From contig NZ_CP107783.1 of NCBI RefSeq assembly GCF_036345255.1, positions 4,017,501 through 4,081,500 on the forward strand: a stretch of 64,000 bases of DNA, read 5' to 3'. Positions 44,101-52,440 of this stretch are shown here, in pieces (the stretch's first letter is position 1; each line of letters starts with the position of its first letter). The stretch is from Streptomyces sp. NBC_00569. GTDB taxonomy: Bacteria > Actinomycetota > Actinomycetes > Streptomycetales > Streptomycetaceae. Under the pieces are notes generated by a model. It saw only the letters and a program-made list of their open reading frames with translations. It ran no database searches and was not told the origin of the DNA. The translations under genes and the position numbers were made by a program.

Positions 44101-44854
44101 GGGCGAGGGTGGCGGAGAGGGCGATCTGGTCGCCGAAGTCGAGGAGGTCGCGGGCGCGCTTGGCTTCGCGGTACCGGGTGACGAGGCCGGTGAGGTCGAG
44201 GCGGGCGGCGGCGGCCTCGGGGACCTTGCGCAGGTCGGCGTTGGTGAGTTTGCGGCCTTCGAGGGTGTGCAGGAGTCGGGTGTCGTAGGCGCGCAGTTCG
44301 TCGGGCCGGACGAGGTGTTCGGCGAGCTCGCCGTCGAGGGTGAGGAGGTCGCTGACGAGGTCGGCGAAGGAGCGGGTGAGGGCCGGGTAGGGGCCGGGGG
44401 CCTCGCGCAGGACGCGGGCGGCGAGCTGGAAGCGGGTGGCGTCGGCGAGGAGGCGTGCGGTGGGTTCGAGGCCGATGCGCAGGCCGTGGTCGGTGAGGAG
44501 GCGGCCGGCGAAGGCGTGGTACGTGGAGATCACGGGCTCGCCCGGGGGGTTGTCCGGGTCGATGGCGTCGGGGTCGGTGACGCCTGCCTTGATCAGTGCT
44601 TTGCGGACGCGCTCGGCGAGTTCGCCGGCGGCCTTGTTCGTGAAGGTGAGGCCGAGGACCTGTTCCGGCGCGACCTGGCCGGTGCCGACGAGCCATACGA
44701 CGCGGGCGGCCATGACCGTCGTCTTGCCGGAGCCGGCTCCGGCCACGATCACCTGCGGGGCGGGCGACGCGGTGATGCAGGCCGTCTGCTCCGGGGTGAA
44801 CGGGATCCCGAGGAGCTCCTTGAGCTGCTCGGGGTCGGTGAGGCGTGTGGTCAC
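41123..44854 (-). CDS. adnB: AdnB-like helicase-nuclease subunit
   Basis: A 1243-residue UvrD-type helicase fused to a RecB-family nuclease. Walker A is AGAGSGKTT (39-47), motif II VVLLDEYQDTSVAQR, and the C-terminal nuclease has FHAWVESRF, GRIDAVY and YEIVDWKTT, the latter with the metal-binding Asp and Lys. A long acidic/Pro/His insert (about 870-1020, with repeated YEDEPL) separates motor and nuclease. In mycobacteria the heterodimer AdnAB resects double-strand breaks in place of RecBCD; order, size and neighbours support the same here. GTG 44854 is used. It follows the adnA-like gene by 222 bp containing repeats. Confidence 0.9.
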   Translation of the reverse strand: MTTRLTDPEQLKELLGIPFTPEQTACITASPAPQVIVAGAGSGKTTVMAARVVWLVGTGQVAPEQVLGLTFTNKAAGELAERVRKALIKAGVTDPDAIDPDNPPGEPVISTYHAFAGRLLTDHGLRIGLEPTARLLADATRFQLAARVLREAPGPYPALTRSFADLVSDLLTLDGELAEHLVRPDELRAYDTRLLHTLEGRKLTNADLRKVPEAAAARLDLTGLVTRYREAKRARDLLDFGDQIALSATLARTRPEVGAILRDEFRVVLLDEYQDTSVAQRILLAGLFGEGTGHPVTAVGDPCQAIYGWRGASVANLDDFPEHFADTDGRPATRFSLSENRRSGGRLLELANGLAQPLRALHAGVEALRPAPGAERDGIVRCALLRTHAEEIDWLGDSLAHLVRTGTAPGEIAVLCRTATDFAAIQGALVARDIPVEVVGLSGLLHLPEVADLVAVCEVLQDPGANASLVRLLTGPRWRIGPRDLALLGRRARLLVAHARGGDDDPDRRLAEAVEGTDPSEVISLADALDTFLETPLDEQGDDRLPFSPEARVRFARLATELRDLRRSLADPLMDVLHRVLAVTGLEVELAASPHALAARRRETLSNFLDIAASFAANDSSASLLAFLGFLRTAAQYEKGLDNALPGGENTVKVLTAHKSKGLEWDVVAVPGLVTGTFPSAQGREKWTAQSKVLPHELRGDAATLPDIEAWDSKGMKAFHEEMKEHQRTEELRLGYVTYTRPRTLLLGSGHWWGPAQKRPRGPSDFLQALYDHCAAGHGEIEAWADEPEEDEENPALQEASAEHAWPLPLDDEAMARRRAAAATVLAHLETPADADAHSHENGHPVTYTDPDWPAPPDEEALYEDEPLYEDEPLYEEGDFVGSPEDGPGPDWDEWDDWDALPRARPTLPHPTGTPAHEQPAVDAPHSDPHSHPDDARPTRGAPHTPAHNASHTPTHPLAAIPHPTTPQDADTRPHSAPAPTGAAPTVPPERHRPTPEETRTLASWDRDLDALTGELLRSRQAVRDVPLPTTLTASQLLHLAADPDGFAQELARPMPRPPQPAARRGTRFHAWVESRFEELRLPMLDPEELPGSEADIADERDLEALKEAFDSTPYADRTPYRVETPFQLAIAGRVIRGRIDAVYKEGEGDDTTYEIVDWKTTRGRTADPLQLAVYRLAWAEQHGLAPEAVKATFVYVRDGETVTPRDLPGRAEMERLLLEDPTPGPGDRRAPEPPHQHAPADG

Positions 44855-44901
44855 CTCATCGAGGCTAACCGGCCCCGCTGACAGCGCCGGACCGATCTGG
44901 T

Positions 44902-45080
44902 GGAGGCGCACGTCACGCGGCGTCCGGAGCACCGGATGCGCACGTTGCTGGGACGCGGCGTCCGGAGCGGTCGGATGCGCACGTCGTTGGGCACCCGGTC
45001 CGCTGGAGGCGCACGTCACGCGGCGTCCGGAGGTCGATGCGCAGGTCGCCGGTACCCGGCGCGGTGGAGGCGCGCGTCAC
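44902..45080. repeat. Intergenic degenerate tandem repeats between adnA and adnB
   Basis: Six copies of a core GGAKGCGCACGT occur at about 44902, 44934, 44973, 45005, 45035 and 45065, 30-39 bp apart. Two copies (44902 and 45005) share an exact 28-bp block that begins GGAGGCGCACGTCACGCGG. The last copy runs into the adnA stop region. They fill nearly all of the 222-bp gap. Confidence 0.75.
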
Positions 45081-48000
45081 TCGACGACGTGTTTGCCCTC
45101 GGGGCGGGCGCTGCACGAGGCGCGGAACGCGCAGTGGGTGCAGTGCTGTCCGGTGGTGGGGGTGAAGCGTTCGTCGAGCACCTTGCCGGCGGCGGTGGCG
45201 AGGAGGTCGCCGACCCACGCTCCCTCCCCCTCGCCTTCCCCGGGTTCGCCGAGGGGCTGTTGCGCCTGCACCTTGGGGAGGGTGTCGCCGCCGTCCTTCT
45301 TGGCGGCTCCCTGGCGCAGCTGGACGAGTTCGGCGCCGCCGGGTTCGGGGCGTTCGCCGTCGAAGGCTTCGTCGACGGCGCCCTCGCGCACGGCGAGCTG
45401 GTAGACGGCGAGCTGGGGGTGGCGGGCGACGTCGGCGGCGGAGGGGGCGTGCTTGCCGGTCTTGAAGTCGACTACGTAGGCACGGCCTTCGGTGTCGCGC
45501 TCGACGCGGTCCATGGAGCCACGGATGCGGACTTCGTAGGAGCCCGCTTCGAGGGTGACGTCGAAGGGGTGTTCGCTGGCTACGGGGGTGCGCACGCGGC
45601 TGGAGTCGACGTGCCAGCGAAGGAAGCGTTCGAGCGCCACGCGCGCGTGCTCCTTCTCCTGGGCCGACTTCCAGGGGGCGTCGAAGGCGAGGGCGTCCCA
45701 GACCGAGTCGAGGCGTTCCATGAGGACGGCGAGATCGGCCGGGGTGCGTCCGGAGGCGACCTCGTCGGCGAGGACGTGGACGACGTTCCCGAAGCCCTGG
45801 GCGGCGGTGGCGGGGGCGTCGGCCTTGACCTCGCGGCCGAGGAACCACTGCAGGGAGCAGGTGTTGGCGAGCTGGTCGAGGGCGCTTCCGGAGAGGACGA
45901 CGGGCTGGTCGCGGTCGCGCAGGGGGATTCTGCTCTCGGTGGGGTCGTCCATGCCCCACCAGCGGTAGGGGTGCGCGGACGGTACGAGGGGGCGTCCGTC
46001 GTCGTCGGTGAGGGCGGCGAGGCGGGCGAGGCGGCGGGCGGCGGCGTCGCGCAGCGTGTCGGAGGCGCGTGGGTCGACGGTCGTGGCGCGCAGTTCGGCG
46101 ACGAGCGCGGCGACGGACAGGGGGCGGCGCGGGCGGCCGGTGACGTCCTGGGGGTCGACGCCGAGTTCGGTGAGGAAGCGGGACGGCTGGTCGCCGTCGT
46201 CGGCGGGTGCCTTGACCGCGGTGACGACGAGGCGTTCACGCGCGCGCGTGGTGGCTACGTAGAACAGGCGGCGCTCTTCGGAGAGGAGCGCTCCGGGGGT
46301 GAGGGGTTCGGCGAGGCCGTCGCGTCCGATGCGGTCGGCTTCGAGGAGGGAGCCACGGCGGCGCAGGTCGGGCCACAGGCCTTCCTGTACGCCGGCGACG
46401 ACGACGAGGCGCCATTCGAGGCCCTTGGAGCGGTGGGCGGTCATGAGGCGTACGGCGTCGGGGCGTACGGCGCGTCCGGCGAGGGTGTCGGCGGCGATGT
46501 CCTGGGCTTCGACCTCTTCGAGGAAGTTGAGGGCGCCGCGGCCTCCGGTGCGTTCCTCGGCGCGGGAGGCGGTCGCGAACAGGGCGCATACGGCGTCGAG
46601 GTCGCGGTCCGCGTTGCGTCCCGCGGCACCGCCGCGGCGGGCGGCGCGTTCCAGGCGCTGGGGCCAGGAGGTGCCGTTCCACAGCTGCCAGAGGGCTTCT
46701 TCGGCGGTGCCTCCGGAGGTGAGGGTTTCGCGGGCCGCGCGCAGCAGTGCGCCGAGGCGCTGGGCGCCGCGGGCGTGGGCGGGGTCGTGGGCGGTGAGGC
46801 GTTCGGGCTGGGCCAGGGCGCGTGCGAGGAGTTCGTCGGACGGCGGCGGCAGGTGGTTGCCGGCGGTGCGTTCCTCCTCGCGCAGGGCGCGGCCGAGGCG
46901 GCGCAGGTCGGCGGCGTCCATGCCGGCGAGGGGTGAGGCGAGGAGGGTGAGGGCGGTCTCGGTGTCGAGCCAGACGGGCGGTTCCCGGTCCTGGTCGTCG
47001 TCGGGTTCGGGGGTGTCCTGCGCGACGCTGAGGGCGACGGCCCTGAGTGCGGTCAGCAGGGGCGTGACGGCCGGTTCGTGGCGCAGGGGCAGGTCGTCGC
47101 CGTCGATGTCGAGGGGGACGCCCGCGGCGGTGAGGGTGCGGCGGATCGCGGGGATGGAGCGGGTGCCGGCGCGGACGAGGACGGCCATGTCGTTCCAGGG
47201 GATGCCGTCCTCGAGGTGGGCGCGGCGCAGGATGTCCGCGATGTTGTCGAGTTCGGTGCCGGAGGTCGGGTACGTGTAGGCCTCGACGCGGCCGCCGTCC
47301 CGCGCGGGGGTCAGCTCGCGGTGGGCGCGGACCTTGTCGGCGGGCAGCCGGGTCAGGGGCATGCGCCGGGTGATGCGGCGGGTGGCGTCGAGGAGGTGCG
47401 CTCCGGAGCGGCGGGACGTCGTGAGGACCTCTACGGGGGCGGGGCTTTTGTCGGCGCGGGGGAACTGGTCGGGGAATTCGAGGATGCCGTTCACGTCGGC
47501 GCCGCGGAACGTGTAGATCGACTGGTCGGGGTCTCCGAAGGCGAGCAGGGTGCGGCCGTCGCCGGCGAGGGCGTGCAGCAGCCGCACCTGGGCCGGGTCG
47601 GTGTCCTGGTATTCGTCGACGAAGACGGCGTCGTAGCGCGTGGCGAGTTCGTCGGCGACGGGGGTGCGGTGGGCGAGGAGGACCGCGCGGTGGACGAGTT
47701 CGGCGTAGTCGAGGACGCCGTGCAGGTCGAGGACGTCGAGGTATTCGGCGAGGAAGGTGGCGGCGGCCTTCCAGTCGGGGCGGCCGATGCGGCGGGCGAA
47801 GGCGTCGAGTGCGGCCGGTCCGAGGCCCAGTTCACGGCTGCGGGCGAGGACGGCGCGTACCTCGTCGGCGAAGCCTCGGGTGGTCAGGCAGGCCCGCAGT
47901 TCGTCGGGCCAGCGGACATGGGCGAGGCCGGCCTGCTCCAGGTCGATCTGGCCGGCGAGCAGTTCGCGTACGGCGACGTCCTGTTCGGGTCCGGACAGCA

Positions 48001-48415
48001 GGCGCAGGGGTTCCGCGAAGAGGCCGGCGTCCTGGTGGGCACGGACGAGGGCGTAGCAGAACGAGTGGAACGTGGTGGCCTGTGGTGCGTGGGCGGCGCC
48101 GATGCGCAGGGCCATCCGGTCGCGCAGTTCGACGGCTGCCTTGCGGCTGAAGGTGAGGACCAGGATGCGCTCGGGGTCGGTGCCTTTGGCGATGCGTGCG
48201 GCGACGGCCTCGACGAGCGTGGTCGTCTTGCCCGTGCCCGGTCCCGCGAGGACGAGCAGCGGGCCGTGCACGTGGTCAACCACCGCGCGCTGCCGTGCGT
48301 CCAGACGAGGGGGGTCCACCGGGGCCGGCGGGGTACGCACCAGTCGGTACGCGCCGGGGGTCCCCTGTCGTACCTGGCGGTGCGACAGGTTCCGGGTGGA
48401 GGAAGAGGAGCTCAC
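45077..48415 (-). CDS. adnA: AdnA-like helicase-nuclease subunit with Fe-S motif
   Basis: A 1112-residue SF1 helicase-nuclease. Walker A is AGPGTGKTT (57-65), motif II VFVDEYQDTDPAQ, motif III FGDPDQSIYTFRGAD. The C-terminal RecB-like nuclease has RGSMDRVERD and YVVDFKTGKH (metal Asp and Lys). A cysteine in ANTCSLQW plus CTHCAFRASC near the end form the C...CxxCx5C pattern of AddB-type iron-sulfur nucleases. It pairs with the downstream adnB-like gene. GTG 48415 has no ribosome site, so the true start may be internal. Predicted role: end resection in double-strand break repair. Confidence 0.9.
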   Translation of the reverse strand: MSSSSSTRNLSHRQVRQGTPGAYRLVRTPPAPVDPPRLDARQRAVVDHVHGPLLVLAGPGTGKTTTLVEAVAARIAKGTDPERILVLTFSRKAAVELRDRMALRIGAAHAPQATTFHSFCYALVRAHQDAGLFAEPLRLLSGPEQDVAVRELLAGQIDLEQAGLAHVRWPDELRACLTTRGFADEVRAVLARSRELGLGPAALDAFARRIGRPDWKAAATFLAEYLDVLDLHGVLDYAELVHRAVLLAHRTPVADELATRYDAVFVDEYQDTDPAQVRLLHALAGDGRTLLAFGDPDQSIYTFRGADVNGILEFPDQFPRADKSPAPVEVLTTSRRSGAHLLDATRRITRRMPLTRLPADKVRAHRELTPARDGGRVEAYTYPTSGTELDNIADILRRAHLEDGIPWNDMAVLVRAGTRSIPAIRRTLTAAGVPLDIDGDDLPLRHEPAVTPLLTALRAVALSVAQDTPEPDDDQDREPPVWLDTETALTLLASPLAGMDAADLRRLGRALREEERTAGNHLPPPSDELLARALAQPERLTAHDPAHARGAQRLGALLRAARETLTSGGTAEEALWQLWNGTSWPQRLERAARRGGAAGRNADRDLDAVCALFATASRAEERTGGRGALNFLEEVEAQDIAADTLAGRAVRPDAVRLMTAHRSKGLEWRLVVVAGVQEGLWPDLRRRGSLLEADRIGRDGLAEPLTPGALLSEERRLFYVATTRARERLVVTAVKAPADDGDQPSRFLTELGVDPQDVTGRPRRPLSVAALVAELRATTVDPRASDTLRDAAARRLARLAALTDDDGRPLVPSAHPYRWWGMDDPTESRIPLRDRDQPVVLSGSALDQLANTCSLQWFLGREVKADAPATAAQGFGNVVHVLADEVASGRTPADLAVLMERLDSVWDALAFDAPWKSAQEKEHARVALERFLRWHVDSSRVRTPVASEHPFDVTLEAGSYEVRIRGSMDRVERDTEGRAYVVDFKTGKHAPSAADVARHPQLAVYQLAVREGAVDEAFDGERPEPGGAELVQLRQGAAKKDGGDTLPKVQAQQPLGEPGEGEGEGAWVGDLLATAAGKVLDERFTPTTGQHCTHCAFRASCSARPEGKHVVE

Positions 48416-48535
48416 GTGGATCGCTGGTCCTGGTGGGTGTGCTGGGGGAACGGGGAGGCGGCCGGCCGTCCGAGCGGGGCGGTGGCTGCGGGGTGAGGGA
48501 GGTGCGCGCCGTCGACGCTACGCCGTCGAGTGTGG

Positions 48536-48590
48536 CGGAAGCCGGGCTTCCGTCGGGTCCCCCGGGTCCCGTGCGGCACGGGTGTGCCGC
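48536..48590. other. Palindrome and hairpin in the ATL-adnA interval
   Basis: CGGAAGCC-G-GGCTTCCG (48536-48552) is a 17-bp palindrome, and GCGGCAC/GTGCCGC (48573-48590) a 7-bp hairpin. The hairpin may end the ATL transcript; the palindrome could be an operator for adnA. The remaining 275-bp interval holds no gene that I can support. Confidence 0.4.
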
Positions 48591-48690
48591 GATTCACGAA
48601 CGTACGCGATGGCGGCGGAGTGCCCCTCTCGCCCCGTTTCCCCCTTACGGGCCACAGGCCGCTCGTGCGGGGACGCGATGGCGGGAGTTG

Positions 48691-49056
48691 TCAGGTGTGA
48701 GATTCCGCGCGTTCCCCGCCGTCCCATCGCGCGTGCCTCATGTCGAGGCGCGGGATGTGTCCCTCGGACGTGCGGGAGGCTTCGCGCAGGGGGGTGCTCT
48801 CCGCGCGGTAGTGCGCCATGGCGTCCAGTTCGTGGCCGGGCAGCAGCACGCCGTCCGAGCGCACGACGCGCCACCACGGAACGGCTCCCCCGTAGAGGGC
48901 CATCACGCGGCCGACCTGGCGCGGGCCGCCCTCGCCGAGCCATTCGGCGACGTCCCCGTAGGTCATGACGCGCCCGGGCGGGATCAGCTCCGCGACCTCG
49001 AGCACCCGCTCCGCGTACTCCGGCAGCTCTGCCGCCGTACCGCTCTCCTCGCTCAT
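48691..49056 (-). CDS. Alkyltransferase-like protein (ATL, MGMT family without the acceptor Cys)
   Basis: A 121-residue protein with the O6-alkylguanine-DNA alkyltransferase fold. It keeps IPPGRVMTYGDVAEWLG and the winged-helix GGPRQVGRVMAL, but the PCHR active site reads PWWR, so it cannot accept alkyl groups. ATL proteins with Trp here (usually PWHR) bind O6-alkylguanine and flag it for nucleotide excision repair. The ATG at 49056 is used; the longer frame upstream is non-coding. Placement next to helicase-nuclease genes fits a DNA repair island. Confidence 0.88.
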   Translation of the reverse strand: MSEESGTAAELPEYAERVLEVAELIPPGRVMTYGDVAEWLGEGGPRQVGRVMALYGGAVPWWRVVRSDGVLLPGHELDAMAHYRAESTPLREASRTSEGHIPRLDMRHARWDGGERAESHT

Positions 49057-49227
49057 CCGGCCCATCCTGCCGCACCCCACCGACACTGTGACCGCCTGAT
49101 CACGGGGCGTGGAAAGGCGTATGAAGAGGCACGAATCCGTGGTTGCGGGATACTTTGCTCCCCCGCATCGCACCCTGATGCCCCCCTGTGTCAGTGGGAC
49201 GTGCCACCATCGTGCGGGCGGTGACCG

Positions 49228-52212
49228 GTGATACGAGATCAAGAAGAATCGACGGAGCGGCAGGGCGTGCATCCCGATAAGGCGGAGGGCACCTCTGGGG
49301 CTTCGGCGCGCCCGGACAGCGACGAGGCCGACCACTCCCCCGTGACCGAACGCCTCGGCCGACCGGCCGAGGCGCCCGCGGGAGACGTATCCGAGAAGAC
49401 CATGAAGGCCGCGGAGGCCACTCCCGAGAAGACCGCGGGAGCCGGGCCCGAGCGGGCCGAGGTCCCTCTCGTCGACCCGGAGTGCATCGACGCCGAGGCG
49501 CACTCCGAGCGGGTGGAGGGCGACGAACCGCTCCTCCCCGCGCGCGTGCACCGCCCCTCCGACCTGATGCGTCTGCTGGTGGGCGTTCTCGCGATCGCCG
49601 TACTCCTGTCGATCGCCGCCTTCGCCCACGGCACGACGTCGGGTCTTCAGCAGGACATCAGCAAGGGCACCGGCGCCGCTCCCGACCTCATGATCAAGTT
49701 CGCGGGGCTCGCGTCGAGCATCGCGATCCTCCTCGTCCCGGTCGCCTTCGCGATCGAGCGGCTGATCAAACGCGACGGGCTGCGGATCGCCGACGGTGTT
49801 CTCGCGGCCGTCCTCGCGCACGGGGTGACGCTCGCGACGGACCTGTGGGTCGCCCAGGGCGCCCCGGGGTCGATCCAGGACGCCCTCACCCGCCCGTCGC
49901 CGGGCGACATCCATGCGCTGACCGATCCGGTGCACGGCTATCTGGCGCCCGTCATCGCCTACATGACGGCCGTCGGGATGTCCCGCAGACCACGCTGGCG
50001 CGTGGTGCTGTGGGTGGTGCTGCTGCTCGACGCGTTCGCGATGCTGGTCACCGGCTACACGACACCGTTCTCGATCATCCTGACGGTCCTCATCGGCTGG
50101 ACCGTCGCCTACGGCACGCTCTACGCGGTCGGTTCACCGAACGTGCGGCCCACTGGCCAGACGCTCCTCGCGGGCCTGCGGCACGTCGGCTTCCACCCGG
50201 TGAGCGCGGCCCGCGAAGAGGCCCACGAGGGTGCCTCGGAGAACGGCGACAGAGGGCGGCGCTACTTCGTCACCCTGGAGGACGGTCCCCCACTCGACGT
50301 CACCATCGTCGACCGAGAACAGCAGGCGCAGGGCTTCTTCTACCGCGTGTGGCGCCGGCTGACGCTGCGCGGGATCACCACGGGCCGCAGTCTCCAGTCC
50401 CTGCGCCAGGCGCTGGAGCAGGAGGCGCTCCTCGCGTACGCGGCGATCGCGGCCGGGGCCAACGCACCGAAGCTGATCGCGACGTCCGAGCTCGGACCCG
50501 ACGCGGTGATGCTCGTGTACGAGCACACGGGCGGCCGTTCGCTGGACTCGGTGCCGGACGAGGAGATCACCGACGGGCTGCTGCGCGACACCTGGCACCA
50601 GGTGCAGGCGCTCCAGTCGCGGCGTATCGCCCATCGGCGGCTCACCAGCGACGCGATTCTGGTGGATCGTTCCGGCACGGTGATCCTGACGGATCTGCGC
50701 GGCGGCGAGATCGCGTCCGGCGATCTGATCCTGCGCATGGACATCGCGCAGCTCCTGGCCACGCTGGGCCTTCGTGTGGGCGCCGAGCGGGCGGTGGCGT
50801 CCGCCGTCGGAGTGCTCGGCCCCGACGCGATCGCCGACTGCCTGCCACTGCTCCAGCCCATCGCCCTGAGCCGTACGACGCGCTCGACACTGCGCAAGCT
50901 CGGCAGGGAGCGTTCCGAACGCGAGCGCGAGGCCGTGCTCGAGGCGTCGCGCAGGGCGAAGCAGGCCCGCCTGGACGAGGCCTCCCTCGCCGAGCCCTCC
51001 CCCGCCGAGGAATCGACGCCTACGGAGGGGGCCACCGAGAAAACGCCCTCCCCGAAGACGGTCGCCGAGCGGATCACGCCCCCGTCGGCCAAAACCTCCG
51101 CGAAGGTCGAACGGCAGACCGAGAAAGCCGAGCGGCAAGCGGAGAAGGCCGAGCGACAGGCCGAGAAGAAGGCCATCGACGAGGCCCTGGACGAAGCGCG
51201 CGAGGAGGATCTCCTCACCCAGATCCGCCACCAGGTGCTCCGCATCCGGCCGCAGGCACCCGTCGAGCCGGCCCGCCTGGAGCGCGTCAAACCGCGCACC
51301 CTCGTGAGCTTCATCGCGGGCGCCATCGGCGCGTACTTCCTGCTGTCGCAGCTCACCCACATCGAGTTCGGCACGCTGTTCGACCAGGCCGAGTGGGGCT
51401 GGGTCGCCGCCGCCGTCCTGTTCTCGGCGCTGAGCTACTTCGCCGCCGCGATGAGTCTGCTCGGTTTCGTGCCGGAGCGGGTGCCGTTCCTGCGGACGGT
51501 CGCTGCCCAGGTCGCCGGTTCGTTCGTGAAGATCGTGGCTCCTGCCGCCGTCGGCGGTGTGGCGCTGAACACCCGCTTCCTGCAACGCGCGGGCGTGCGC
51601 CCAGGGCTCGCGGTGGCCAGCGTCGGCGCCTCCCAGCTCTTCGGCCTGGGCGCCCACATCATGATGCTGCTGACCTTCGGCTATCTGACCGGAACGGAGA
51701 AGACCCCGTCCCTGTCGCCGTCCCGGACGGTCATCGCGGGCCTGCTGACCGTCGCGGTCCTCGTGCTCGTGGTCACGTCGATCCCGTTCCTGCGGAAGTT
51801 CGTCGTCACGCGCGTACGGTCCCTGTTCGCCGGCGTCGTGCCGCGCATGCTGGACGTGCTCCAGCGGCCGCAGAAGCTGATCACCGGCATCGGCGGCATG
51901 CTCCTCCTGACGGCCTGCTTCGTGATGTGCCTGGACGCGTCGATCCGCGCCTTCGGGGACGAGTCGACGACGCTCAGCCTGGCCAGCGTCGCGGTCGTGT
52001 TCCTCGCGGGCAACGCGCTCGGTTCCGCCGCGCCGACGCCCGGCGGCGTGGGCGCGGTCGAGGCGACCCTGACGGTCGGCCTCATCGCGGTCGGGCTGCC
52101 CAAGGAGGTCGCGGCCCCGGCCGTGCTGCTCTACCGGCTCCTGACGCTGTGGGTACCGGTGCTGCCGGGTTGGCTCTTCTTCAACCACCTCTCCCGGAGG
52201 GGCTCCCTGTAG
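49228..52212 (+). CDS. Pseudokinase-like domain fused to LPG-synthase-type flippase (UPF0104)
   Basis: A 994-residue membrane protein. Residues 1-110 are acidic and disordered; helices occupy about 112-290. A kinase-like cytosolic domain (about 310-560) has LVYEHTGGRSLDS, a catalytic-loop variant HRRLTSDAIL (HRD changed to HRR) and LTDLRGGE in place of DFG, so catalysis is doubtful. A KAERQAEK coiled coil (about 630-650) leads to a C-terminal UPF0104/lysylphosphatidylglycerol-synthase membrane domain (about 690-990; SAAPTPGGVGAVEA). There is no C-terminal lysyl-transfer domain, so lipid flipping rather than synthesis is likely. GTG 49228 opens the frame; GTG 49267 behind GGAG is the better start. 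Confidence 0.8.
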   Translation: MIRDQEESTERQGVHPDKAEGTSGASARPDSDEADHSPVTERLGRPAEAPAGDVSEKTMKAAEATPEKTAGAGPERAEVPLVDPECIDAEAHSERVEGDEPLLPARVHRPSDLMRLLVGVLAIAVLLSIAAFAHGTTSGLQQDISKGTGAAPDLMIKFAGLASSIAILLVPVAFAIERLIKRDGLRIADGVLAAVLAHGVTLATDLWVAQGAPGSIQDALTRPSPGDIHALTDPVHGYLAPVIAYMTAVGMSRRPRWRVVLWVVLLLDAFAMLVTGYTTPFSIILTVLIGWTVAYGTLYAVGSPNVRPTGQTLLAGLRHVGFHPVSAAREEAHEGASENGDRGRRYFVTLEDGPPLDVTIVDREQQAQGFFYRVWRRLTLRGITTGRSLQSLRQALEQEALLAYAAIAAGANAPKLIATSELGPDAVMLVYEHTGGRSLDSVPDEEITDGLLRDTWHQVQALQSRRIAHRRLTSDAILVDRSGTVILTDLRGGEIASGDLILRMDIAQLLATLGLRVGAERAVASAVGVLGPDAIADCLPLLQPIALSRTTRSTLRKLGRERSEREREAVLEASRRAKQARLDEASLAEPSPAEESTPTEGATEKTPSPKTVAERITPPSAKTSAKVERQTEKAERQAEKAERQAEKKAIDEALDEAREEDLLTQIRHQVLRIRPQAPVEPARLERVKPRTLVSFIAGAIGAYFLLSQLTHIEFGTLFDQAEWGWVAAAVLFSALSYFAAAMSLLGFVPERVPFLRTVAAQVAGSFVKIVAPAAVGGVALNTRFLQRAGVRPGLAVASVGASQLFGLGAHIMMLLTFGYLTGTEKTPSLSPSRTVIAGLLTVAVLVLVVTSIPFLRKFVVTRVRSLFAGVVPRMLDVLQRPQKLITGIGGMLLLTACFVMCLDASIRAFGDESTTLSLASVAVVFLAGNALGSAAPTPGGVGAVEATLTVGLIAVGLPKEVAAPAVLLYRLLTLWVPVLPGWLFFNHLSRRGSL

Positions 52213-52350
52213 GGGCAGGTTTTCGGGAGTGCTCCCTGTAGGGACACGTTTCCGGGAGTGCTCCCTGTAGGTGCGCGTTACGGAAGGGCGCCCTCTGTAG
52301 GAGCAGGTTTTCGGAAGGGCACCCTGAAAGGACGCGCTTCCGGGTGGGCT
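52201..52350. repeat. Five tandem 30-bp degenerate repeats at the 3' end of the flippase gene
   Basis: Units start near 52201, 52231, 52260, 52290 and 52320 with the shared core GCTCCCTGTAGG...TTTCGGGAGT. Each of the first units has CTCCC/GGGAG ends able to pair. The first unit includes the last codons and stop of the flippase gene. The rest of the 228-bp gap up to 52441 shows nothing else. Confidence 0.75.
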
Positions 52351-52440
52351 CTTCGCGAAGCCCTCCCGCGCAGCGGCCGTCGCTCACCCGCACGGCCCCC
52401 GCCCCGAGCGCCTCGTGAGCCGTCGCCGCAGGATGGATAC

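Noticed and set aside
44900..46936. 678-codon plus-strand frame over the adnA 3' half
   Set aside because: Shadow of the helicase-nuclease gene; no recognisable domain.
49228..52212. MprF-type lysyl-phosphatidylglycerol synthase
   Set aside because: Only the membrane flippase-like domain is present; the cytosolic aminoacyl-transfer domain and LysRS-like part are missing.
52201..52350. Possible CRISPR array
   Set aside because: The 30-bp units are contiguous and degenerate, with no spacers between identical repeats and no cas genes nearby.
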